A stretch of 53,371 bases of DNA from Branchiostoma floridae (lineage: Eukaryota; Chordata; Leptocardii; Amphioxiformes; Branchiostomatidae): contig NC_049982.1 in the NCBI RefSeq assembly GCF_000003815.2, forward strand, positions 14,017,505 through 14,070,875, given 5' to 3'. The notes under the pieces were generated by a model. The model ran no database searches. It saw only the letters and a list, made by a program, of their open reading frames with translations, and was not told the DNA's origin. The first letter of the stretch is position 1. Each line of letters starts with the position of its first letter. A program made the position numbers and the translations under genes. Positions 11,456 to 22,700 of the stretch are shown here, piece after piece.

Positions 11456-14400
11456 TCATTTCTTTGGTTTTGTCTTTTTCCTTTTCGCCGGTGGCTTTAC
11501 GCAGGGTTTGGTGACCAGTTTAATAATCCCCTGCGAGTACAGCTCCGCTAGTTTGAAGAACTCCTGGTCCATGCGATGCCAGGGGTTCGTCCTGCCGGCG
11601 TCCACGGTGGTGGCCTGTGCCGGGGCGTGGTACCGCAGGCGCCGCCCCACACGGTCTTGGGTGAACGGCCAGAATCCGTAAACTATGACCTCATCACAGA
11701 AGGACAGGGCTGCACTGATCACATAGAACCCTAAACAATGAGATGTGAGAGTTTTATATTGTAAGTTCCTGTACGGAAGACTCAGTTTTACAGTGCCTAA
11801 CCACCTAAAAACGGAGGGCAAACTTTCATGTAGGCTTATTCAACTTCACAGATTGCGCGTACACATAAGATGATGACTACGTGTGGCGATGCCACTTTCC
11901 TGGCGCCTACAGGCCATTCGTGTGATCCTCTGAAGCGAAGAACCAGAAACCATCATCATCAAACAATTCTTTTTGACAAGGTAAAGGACAAGTAGTTCAT
12001 CGTCTACGCCTCGCGCCAAATCATATCCGTAAGAACTAAATAATAACAGCTGCCGTTGCTTCACAACTGCCGGGCATGCTCCATTAAGGCTAGAAGAGGA
12101 CCCATCTGTAAGGCGCGCAGTCGACATAATGGAACTCCAGTCTGTACTGAACACGTCACCACGCCCACGTGCGTTTAACCGTGCCAATCATGCCTCCTTA
12201 TTACATTGTTATGGGAATTCTACGGAGGTGAGGATAGAATGGATGCAAAGTCGAAAAAGAATTGTTTCGGAAATTGAATTTAACTGTACGTCCGTTTCTT
12301 CGTCCGTTTCTTTCTTACTAAAGCAGCCCATGGGAGCAAAATATTGAAGCAGTTGCCTCTTCTTAACTACTAGTATCTATCAAGATGAAACTGAAATGTC
12401 CTTAATCTACGGCATTTGGGTTTAGTAACAAAATGAATGCAGATTAAAAACAAAGCGGCGCACAGATTATGAGTATACAAAGATTACTCAGTCAACTGAA
12501 TAGATTTTGACTGTTCACAAAATTTACTTAGTTGCTTGAGTGGTTTATGAAGTGGATGTCTAACCTCAATCGACGTAATCAGAATTATCTTTGTCATAAT
12601 CTGTTTTAGTTCTTGATTACGTAACATGCCACAGTTTTCATTTTAATTTGTGCGTCAATGATGTAAATCATGTGTAAAACAGAAAGAATGGACCCCGCAC
12701 AAAACACACACAGAGCATGTTCACTGACATGCCAACACAAAGCGTTCTAAACGAATGGCATTAACTATCATCCCTGCATTATCAACAAATTATTATATAA
12801 ATAAATTAAACACACTACTCGTACTCTTAAAGACTGACTGAAACGCCAAGACATTAATGTATAACTCACCTGAACTTAAGCTCCTGCTTTGAAGTCCCCT
12901 TGATTTCCAGAAGTTATACATTAGTTGTCGGTGCAGCGGATTGTTCAAGACAACCTAGCAAAAATGAACAAAGTCTGTATGTAAACCATCGCAAATACCG
13001 TGAAAAAATCATGATTTAATGTTGGTGGCTGGTTGGATGCTACGCCTACCAAAGTGAAAGCCTCAGTCCAGTTTAGCAGAGACACCCCCAATCCCTAAGG
13101 TGGCGAGTCTCTGCGTAGAACTATTCAGTAGAGTACACTACACAGAATCCTGACGTTTAAAAGAAAAAAGACGGTATTTTAGTAGCGTCCCATCAAAGTG
13201 AAATCCTTGCCTTGTTGCTGATTCTCTGTGCTTGGATAACTTGTTGCATCTTGACGACTCTGCGCTGATGTCCCCCGGGGACCATGAAGGGGAAGGCCAG
13301 TAACGTGCTCTTCCCAAACTTGCCGATGCGGAAAATACTCTGATACTTCTGCAGCCAGTTCCTGCTCAGGCTGTGCATCCTCTTAAAACTGCAATTGGAA
13401 CAACGTTCATTAAGAGATCATCAACATTCATCAGAAAATAGATCTAAGAATTTGAAGCAGGACAAAAACGTGCAGTTATAGCAGATAACCAAACGTTTCG
13501 AGCTTTGGAAGGTAGACTGAGCAAGTGTCACAGCTTGTGAGACATGCAGATTAACAAGTTATTTCACTTTCGCATAGCTTTCGTATACCCCACGTTTGTC
13601 AATTGTCCGTCGGTTATGGATTTAGAATTAAATATCATCATCATCGTATTTATTACTATATCAAGCAAAATAAACACTAGTCTGGTTTGGATAATGAACA
13701 ATAAATTGACAATCTATTAGCATGGGATCGGGAGCTCATATCACAAGTGTGCAGTGTAGAGAGGAGCATCCTTTGCTTAAACTTGAATCAAGGGCGTTCG
13801 TGACGTTTCATGTTAGCGAAAACCGTTTAGAAATGGGCTGTTTTAGTTCTATTGTCCTTACTTCCTGTCGATGATCCCTGCGTTACAGGCCAGCAGGTGG
13901 GTTCTGATGCCGATATCCTTCACGTACGGCCGACTCACACGGGGAAAGTTAAACCTAAGAAATAGAGAGAAAGGCAAAAAATATGTGACGGCTGGGGTTA
14001 GGAAAAGATATACAACATATATGCAAACATAATATTTGCTAGTGTTTGCCTGTTCTAGTATGATGATGATAGCGCACTTTTCATTTCTATATATAATTTA
14101 TACACTAAGGAATGGATATTTACGCAATGAAAACTTTTTAAAACGGGAAGGAAAGGGATATGTAGACTAGTTTACACGATACAAAAACTACGTTCAAGTA
14201 AGGATTAAGACATGCCATCCTGTCCCTGGTGCTGAAATGTGATCAAAGCCTCTGCTGAAACTTTCAGCTGTTTGTGCGACAAGCTACAGGGGAATTCCCC
14301 AGGGGCTTCGTTTCCTTTTTTTCTTACACATTTTTTGTCAAAGATATCATTAGCATTTTCTTCTCCCACTTGTCTATCTCCAGTTCTAAGTACCAGACAT

Positions 14401-16344
14401 GTATTTGAGAAGCAGCGAAACTTAGCGACTTGCCTTATGACAAAATCCGACTCATCAATTTCTTTTCCACATCCGCTCCCCTTCAAAATCCCGCTATTTC
14501 CAACGATGCTGCATTTCACATGGTCCTCGTCGTAAAATGGCACATCCTGTGCGGTCAAAGGACAGAAATGAAACAAAAGATTTGTTTTTAGAAGTCGTTT
14601 GGCTACCCTTATGCTGCAAAGTTTTCTATTTATTTTGTGAAATATTCAATATATATCGTTAGTCTCCACACATTATAGTACATTACTGGGAGGAAATTTT
14701 TATAACCAAATTTCCTTTTCAAGTGCCAATCATAGGGAAAACCTCCAGTCCCATTACCTGTGGTTGATTTTTCCAGATTTGTTCCGATATGTGGAAGCTT
14801 TCGTTTGGAGCCTTAGCAAAGTTAATACTGGTGTTTGGGCGCGTGTTCCGCCTAGTGAGCACCATCAGCTCGCTGGTCTGGGTTTTCTCCTCCAGCTTTT
14901 GTCTGAAATGACGTGAAAAGAGAAAAGCGACTCCACAGTTTCACGCCAGACAACACATGCTTCTAGAGCACATGTACTTAAGGTGACACTTAAAACATGT
15001 GCATAGTTACAGTGTTGAGTTTGATACTGTTTGATCCTTTGCATACTGTTTTACCCCCCGTATATCTGCTTGGATACAAGTAAATAGTGACGCAGACAGT
15101 CTCATCTATAGCGTTGAATATCAAGAAGATGGAAACTACGGTTTGTATTACCCCAAACCGTATTTTAAGATGTTTACCTGAATCTTGTCACTCCCTTTTT
15201 GCTTAACCTCCATGTTTTGGACTCCAGGGTGTTGAAGAAATTGAGAAGGTCCTCTGGTGTGTCCACAAGAGTGCGGTTGGTCTGGAATACACTGCCATGC
15301 CGAAAGATGTCGCTGGGACCTACGGTCTCCTTCGACACGTTGGTAGCTTCGGCTGCTTTTAAATGTTGCGTTCTGTGGTAATCAAAATTGTAAATCTTGA
15401 AGGATTTCTGGAACAAAATTTCCCGAACACTTCTTGAAATGAACTCAAATATCTGAGGGTTTTAAAGATTTCTTGGAGGACAGGGCTTCTGGGGTACGCT
15501 TTAAATGTTATCCAACCAAAGATCATTACCACAAAGAAAAGTTTGGTTGACTCTAACGTTACATATTCACATTTCGGAAAAGCATGTAAACGTTACCGGA
15601 AACAAATGTCATTTTCAGAAGCAAATTGTAATTACAGTCAAACCGGTATTAGTGACCACCTTTGCATAGCGACCACCTGGCCATGGTGGCCACATTTTGT
15701 CGGTCCCTTGGATTTTCCCATTGACCTTTAAGCATTACGAAATAGTCTATAGCGGCCACCTGTCCAACGCGCGGCCACGACCACACGATTACTAGTCCCG
15801 TAGATACAGAAACACTGCCTATGGGCAATATCAATCATTTTCGGTAGATTTGACTTTGGCAGAATCAGTGAATTTTTGACGATAGAGACAATGTTTCTTG
15901 GCGAGAAAGATCAGTGGGTACTGAAATCATGTGTAACTTATTTCTTTATTGGTCAATTGATCAGCATTCTCCATAGTGGCCACCTGTCTATAGTGGCCAC
16001 ATTTCTCCATTCCCTTGAGTGGCCGCTATAGAGTTTTATTGTACGTTGGTTTCATACAATCTTGACAATATAATGTATATGTATGTAAGGTGGCAAGGGA
16101 CAAACAGTGTCCATTGTCGCTGCTCAGATTGACCTAATCGTGACCTGTTATGTTTGGGAAGGACCCCCGAGGTGATGTGCTCTACTGTCATCAGAGTGGC
16201 CGTGTCGAGCTCCCCACCCTGCTGCCTCGGCGTGCGGTAGGACCGGGCCTCATCCCGCCAGAACTGCGTCACCAGCAGGGGCACGCACACCAAGTACACC
16301 GACAACAGCAGGCACTCGTTCCGCCTCAACCGGAGAGGCAACAT
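11456..16344 (-). CDS. Alpha-2,8-sialyltransferase-like (ST8SIA family) gene
   Basis: This is a Golgi type II glycosyltransferase that would move sialic acid from CMP-sialic acid to an acceptor sialoglycan. Coding exons (minus): 16344-16145, 15432-15178, 14903-14758, 14546-14434, 13954-13862, 13388-13211, 12954-12870, 11730-11456; about 447 residues. A signal anchor lies at about residues 11-28. Sialylmotif L reads KCSIVGNSGILKGSGCGKEI with DFVIRFNFPRV after it. Motif S is SSGFYVISAALSFCDEVIVY then GFWPF. Motif VS is HRMDQE. Motif III, usually HYYD/E, reads HAPA. The order and wording fit ST8SIA1/5/6 best; WRLSKKGVTRFRQKLEE aligns with the stem of GD3 synthase. Exon 3 carries one extra base in GGGG at 14880-14883. 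Introns 4 and 6 begin with GC. The exon 1/2 junction is the least certain. Confidence 0.9.
15635..16041. mobile_element. TA-flanked MITE (Tc1/mariner or pogo-like) in intron 1 of the sialyltransferase gene
   Basis: The 407-bp element starts CAGTCAAACCGG after TA (15633-15634) and ends GAGTTTTATTG before TA (16042-16043). Degenerate GTGGCCACC-type words recur near both ends. It has no coding capacity. The family is the same as the split copy at 1-26 and 2803-2922, whose better preserved right end mirrors this left end. Confidence 0.75.
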
Positions 16345-16352
16345 CCCTGCAC

Positions 16353-16560
16353 AACAGCACAATAACATACAACAATACCACTGCACAACAGCAAGATTAC
16401 ATGCAATAATACCACTGTATAACAGCACGATACCATACAATAATATCCCTGAAAATTAGCAAGATAAGATGCAATGATACCACTCCACAACATCACGATT
16501 AGATGTAATAATATCCTTGAACAACAGCACGATGACGTGCACTAATTTCCACGAATAGCT
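16353..16560. repeat. 34-bp minisatellite next to the sialyltransferase start codon
   Basis: About six diverged 34-nt units follow the pattern AACAGCACGAT..CATGCAATAATACCACTG. They begin 9 nt before the ATG at 16344-16342 (5' side on the minus strand). Read on the minus strand each unit ends in TGTTGTGCAG or a variant, so the array could be 5' UTR or the end of an upstream intron. Confidence 0.75.
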
Positions 16561-17339
16561 TTAACATCACTAACGTTATAACTAGCATCCCTGAACGATA
16601 CACGTAAACAGTATCGCTGAACAATAACTCAACACGATGATAATATTGACGACTACTTTTATTGATCCCACGGCAAGAGCTGTACGTGACTTACCGCAAG
16701 GCGCTAGGCAAATCCTCTTCATGCTGACCCCGAAAACTGCTTCCGCCTGTACACCTAAGCCACAGACTGCAGGTTGGCATTCCCGAAACCAACAGAAGCT
16801 GATTTACATGAGACGCGTTTATTGACATAACAATAGTATCTCCAGGTGTTTCAAAGGAAGAACGCCATTCCATCTTTTCAAATGGCATTCCATCATATAG
16901 CAGTTACCAGGATTGAATCTCATGATCATGTTGACATCACCGCGGACGTATTATGGAGTAGGCTACGCCATTGATAGAACCGTGTGGTGAACAGTACAAC
17001 TTTTCGGGTCGATTAGATCTATTCGAAGAAATGATAGTTGTCATTACAAGCAAACTTCCCAGTCTTCCAACCGCTTGTTACCGTTACGTTGGTACTGGTT
17101 CCCATGGCACTATAAATGACAAAAGGTGAACAAGAGGAAATACGTTCCACCAGTATCCTCGTCAGTACTTTTAAGATTTGTACTACATTCAATTTACTTT
17201 AATATCAGGTCTGTGTTGTACACACATCGCTAATGAGAATAGCGTTCCCACGTTGAAGTTGGTCTTACAGTAGAACTTGTAAGAAAACAGCTGGTAGGGT
17301 AGATCCTACTTACTACCGTGGTAGGGTGAAAGCGGTACA
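16561..17339. other. Intergenic, upstream of the sialyltransferase gene
   Basis: No exon or element could be supported. The promoter and any non-coding first exon of the minus-strand sialyltransferase gene should be here. Confidence 0.4.
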
Positions 17340-18400
17340 CTTATTACTTCCATGAAATGTCATGGAGGTTATATTTTACCCAGCGTTTGTGTGTGTGTGT
17401 GTCTGTCTGTCTGTCAACAAGATAACTCAAGAACGGCTGGATGGATTAGTTTCATACTTGGTGTGTTGGTGGGGTGCGATGGAAGCTAGAAGTGATTAGA
17501 TTTTGGGCCCCCTAGCGGCTTCCCTTGGTACAGCAGCGAAACTTCCGGTTTTGCTATCTCGTGTTCTGAACACGCTATGGTCACGATTTTTGAGTGTTAG
17601 ATAGCTCTTGTGCTCAGGAATAAGTGACATAAGTTTTGGCCCCCTACCGACTAGGTTTGGGATAGCAGGGGCATTTTTGTCAAAAACTTCTGAAGAGGAT
17701 AACTCAAGAAGGGAACAATGGATTTTCATGATTTTTGGTATGTAGGTACCTTAGACAATGTTGTACAGGATAAGATACCAATTATGCAAAATAGGAGTAA
17801 ATTTGCATAATTAATGAGAATATTCTATCATGGCAGTTTTTTCAATGTATCTCTTGTCCCGGACATGATATAGTCTTGACATTTGTGTGGTAGATAGCTT
17901 GCAGTGACATGACAAAGTGGGGCAGATTTCAGCCCCCTAACATGTAATTTCGGAACTGCAGGGGCGTTTTTGTCAAGACATTCCAAAGTGGATAACTGCA
18001 GAAAGGATTGACGGATTGGCATCATTTTAAGGGTGCAGGTAGCTTAGGCAAAGGTGTTCATAATGATATACATGTTATGCAAATGAGGACCTTATTTGCA
18101 TAATTAATGAGGAAATTGTATAATACCATTATTACTAATAACTGGACTTCAATAAATGTAACACTTATTATGATAGATGGAATATAAGCAGATAGCAAAT
18201 ATGGTAACGAGGAACTTATTTGCATAATTTATGTAAAAATTGCAAAGTCGCTTTAAGTCTAATGATTGGAATTTTATACTTGTGACATGTGTACGTTAGT
18301 CAATGATGAACAACAACACGCATAAATTATGTTAATGTCTTAGTCAATTGCATGAAATTTACAAAAGCTCTAAATTTTCATGGAGGTATGAGGTCACCGA
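17340..18400. repeat. Dispersed repeat with about three internal units of 277-293 bp
   Basis: GATAACTCAAGAA-type words start units at 17421, 17698 and 17991. Two units end with ATTTGCATAATTAATGAG. Both outer edges carry TTTCATGGAGG/GTCATGGAGG words, and a GT/CTGT microsatellite follows the left edge. The structure suggests a non-coding transposable element. I cannot name its class. Confidence 0.6.
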
Positions 18401-19761
18401 ACTCTAGTTCACTATTACCTATAAGTTATAACAAAAAACAAGGTTCCTATTCGCTCCTACACAAACCGATCCAAAACCTCCTTCAAACCATGGACGTGCA
18501 AAATAAAAACACCTAAAACACGTGACGGACTTGCAGCCACTCGCTCATTGGTCAAACCGATAGTTCAGGTTCTCTCATTGAACTGCTAACATTGGAATGC
18601 ACAGCCAGGATGGGTCCTCCATAATTACAGGAGGAATAGGCCAGGCCTGGACTGCACCACTCTCTGGTAGCAACACTGAACCACAAATTCTGTGCAGGAA
18701 ATGACTCTTCAGAAACTTCAGATTTCGAGCCAAACTGTTTTATTTACCTTCTATTTGATGTAACTAAATTAGGGCCCTTAAAGACCCAAATCATACACGC
18801 TACATCTTAAAGAAAATTTGCTACCTTGTGATATATCTTCATACAGAAAAGTTCAAAGGTAAACTCAAAACTCAAATACCTGTACATTCTGTTAGTTCAT
18901 AGATTAATATACTATACAACTTATACTTACATTTGACATATACACATGCAACCCAAGAAGTTGTAAGATGTAAAAAATAAATAGACATATGTACTGTACA
19001 TAACACTTTTATACACAATCTTATAAACCAATCTATTTACCAATTCATACTGTTAGCCTTAACTGATATTCTGATACTCATCTCATACATTGTATGAATA
19101 ATCATATCCTTATCTGTACCTATGACAGAGTCTTGTCCATATCCTGAGCACACAGACTATGATAGTCACTGATTTTAGAATTGCATGTAAGTGGGTGTGC
19201 ACCTTTGGGGACACCTTAAGTACATATGGGCTTCCTGGCACAGAAAAATACTGTGTATAAATGACCCAATGCTAAATATACATGATCAATATATGATTGG
19301 CAGCTATAAATGGCTGCACTTTAATTTTAACATCACAGGTATTACACTTAAAAGTTTTCACAGTACAAATATCTTCAAGTATGTAGAAGTGTGTATTTCA
19401 AGTAACATATGGTACAAAATAGATAATGGTGCAATATTTGCTTATCTAACACTTCATTGTCCCATGGTCAGCTTTGGAATTCCAACAAACTTTCGATGTG
19501 GCTAAGCTAATTATTACCAGGTGAACATCTTGGACATCTGTAACATTTTTTCTTGTAGGCAGTTTTCAGATAAAATATTTGGAAGATTTGTGATGAAATT
19601 TTCCCCTATGTCCCCCTTCCCGACCCCCTCAATTGTACATCCCTCAGGAACTGTTGCATGGGTTGGAACTAAATATTTTACCCTGTATAACAACTGATGA
19701 AAGAGAGGACACTTGTTATTAATAACTGTACAGTAGGCTTTGAACTAAAAATGGGCAATGG
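18401..19761. other. AT-rich 3' flank of the HMG-box gene
   Basis: Probably 3' UTR and downstream sequence of the minus-strand HMG20-like gene. A 104-codon open frame on the plus strand at 19191-19505 has no recognisable domain and no splice context, so I do not call it a gene. Confidence 0.4.
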
Positions 19762-22700
19762 CTAAAAATTAATGACTCCAAACAGGGTTGGGACCATCCG
19801 CAGTCCGTCGAGTTGTGTCGCTAGCGATGCTCCGTACGCCTTCATGTTTTCCACTTCTGACTCAACTTTCTGGAGTCTTAGCTACAAAAATAAGACAAAC
19901 TTTACAACCTGAATGAAGTCTTAGCTAAAAACATAAGACAAACTTTACAACCACAATGTACGGAATAGCACATTATGGCACATTTTTTGCCATGTCAGAT
20001 AATATCTCAACATTTGGATCACATTAACTGTTTTACATGATATTGTTTTATACAGGAGCTACTGTTTATTGAATATTCTAATAAAAATAATAAGATCAAA
20101 AGACCTTTGTAAGTACTATATGAATTGCCATGTTTTCCAGGGCATCATGGCTGACTGTGGCACCTTACCTTATAAACTTGCGCCTGCTTCTGTAGTTGTA
20201 AATGCCTCTCACGAGAAATCTCCAGTGATCTTCTTAACTCCCCGATTTCCATTTCCCTTACTGACAGAAGAAAAAATATACCAACATGAATTGGATAAAA
20301 TCTGATATCAATAATGCATTTATGCAAACGGTTTGTGGTACTGAGATGTGTAGAACATGTTACATGTAATCTAGATCACATAGACATATTGAAATGCAAA
20401 CATTTTTCGAATTCCACATTACATTACTGGACCCCACATGCTGTACCTCTGGGCTACATGTACCTTAGAGAACAAGCATGAGTGTGAGGATTACTGACAT
20501 GTGTTAGCCTCTATGATGTCCATTTTCAGGTTCTCTGTGCTGTTGGGTCCCTTGTAGCGCTCCAGGAAGGTTGTCCTGTCCAGACACTCCGGCTCCTCCA
20601 CAGATGTGGACAGCAGCCGGTCCTCCTCCTGCTTAGTCAGCTCTGCCTCGCGCTCAAACTCACCTGAGGGGCGATATCATCATTAGGGCATTTGGTCTTC
20701 AATCATGTCTCTAAACTTCTTTCAACACCTCTTTTTATAGATATTCAAGCATATATTTTTTTCTCTCATTTTAACCGCAAAGAAGTATGTATTGCCTGTG
20801 TCTTTTCTTCACAACTAGGATTTTTTGTTGCCCACGTGGGAAGAGTTGTTACTGTGTTGCTTGCTAAACATGTGCTGAACATGTCCCTGACCTGTGAGCA
20901 TCTGTAGGTGCTGCTTGCCGTACATGTGTTCCTTCTTGTTGTGCAGAGAGCTGAAGTACTGGTTACACGTTTTACAGTACAGGTCACTGGGGTCATCCTG
21001 TAACAGCAATATGTCAGAAAAGTGGCACACAAGCAAACAAACAAAGGTTCCTGTGTGTTGTGAGAAGTGGACAGGGCTCCACCCTAAAACACTTTACATC
21101 ATACAACCTTCATCCCACTATGAATCAAGGTGACCATAGACATTTGAGTGTAAAAGAAAATAAAGACATCGTTGAGTATCTTTATTTCATACTACTAGAT
21201 GCATGACCTATTTTTAAAATCCCCATTACTATTATACCTAACTCTGTGACAAATATGCATATACTGTAAATGTATTTAAGTTCGCGGGATTTAATTTTGC
21301 GGTAGCGGGAAAAGGGACTTTTCGCGGTGGATTTAAGTTCGTGGCAACACCATAGCCTGCAATCTAATATCATAATAGAAAAATGTTCGCGGTGGTTTTA
21401 AATTTAAATGACCACTTCACCGCGAAAACCGCGAACATTAATCCACCGCGAACATTTCTGCATTTACAGTTATGCTAACAAAAACAAGTGAACATAATTA
21501 TCAAACAGGAGTGTCAAAAACATCTTTATTTAAAACAGAAAATGTTCAACTCACCTCTAAATCTAGCACAATGGAGTCCACCTCCCCATCTATAGTTTCT
21601 ACATCTGCTGGGAAAACAGGGAAATGACTTGAGAACTTTTTCTTTTTTGCTTGCAGTCAGATAGTTTGTAGAGTAGTACATGTACATGTATAAGGTACAC
21701 CTCTTTTCATCGGAAGGAGAGAGGCCTGTATCACTGAAACAAATGCACTACGATCTATTACAATTATCCAACTCTCACTGAATGTACAGCTAAATGGCGC
21801 ACAAGTACATACAGTGACTTTCTGGCACAAAGCCTCTGTCATCATGTTATTCTGAACATTTTGAAGGATTCGTAAAAGAAGTGCATCCAAGGAAATTTCA
21901 CAGATTACAGAACGCTCTTACATCAGCATGGGACGCCGCAGACATGCATGTAGGGATTAACACAATTCCATCATCCAACCGCTAATGGATAACACTTCAC
22001 TTCACATCCTACACAAGGTGTCCTGGTTAGATTAAGGGATTTAGGGGAAAATCCAAACGTGAGCCGGACAGGCAGTGGTTAAGCCTTCTGAGACAGATGG
22101 AGAGGATTATCCACCATGTCCAGCAGAAATCCATCTAGTCACAAAATCCATCTCTGGCAACTTGGACAAGTGCAATGGCCACACCATTTGGACACACATT
22201 GAATATGATGACCTCTGCCAAAGAGTAACAAGCATTGCTTATTTCTACAATGTGGTTTGAATGGATAATAGAACAACAATGACATCATAGAACTACAATA
22301 GTACAAATGAATAGGATATACTGAAACTGTGGCCCTACCTACTAAACATTTTAATTTCTTGGCTGCTTGGCGTTTCAGCCATGACTGGTAGGCCTCTGAC
22401 TGCTGGTAAGCCTTCAGTTCCTCGATGTATCTCCTCTTATCTACTTCTGCTGCATCCAGGTATTTCTAGTTAGGGTGATAATGGTACAAGATGTTACAAT
22501 GCAGATTCAAAACAAGAGAGCCCTCTGGCAAGTTGGCTTAAAACTGCAAGATGATTTAGAATGAATAAAGTGATGAACAACATTCACCATTTTCATACTT
22601 CCAATGATATACCATCTGGGTTCCAATATGGCTGCCCGGAACTAGATAAAAGAAAGTGGGCCTACGATTTTACGTTTCTCTCAGCGTGCAAAATCACAAA

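Noticed and set aside
11846-12187. 113-codon minus-strand frame
   Set aside because: It lies in the intron between sialyltransferase exons 7 and 8 and has no match to the family.
19191-19505. 104-codon open frame on the plus strand
   Set aside because: AT-rich, no recognised domain, lies in the likely 3' flank of the HMG20-like gene.
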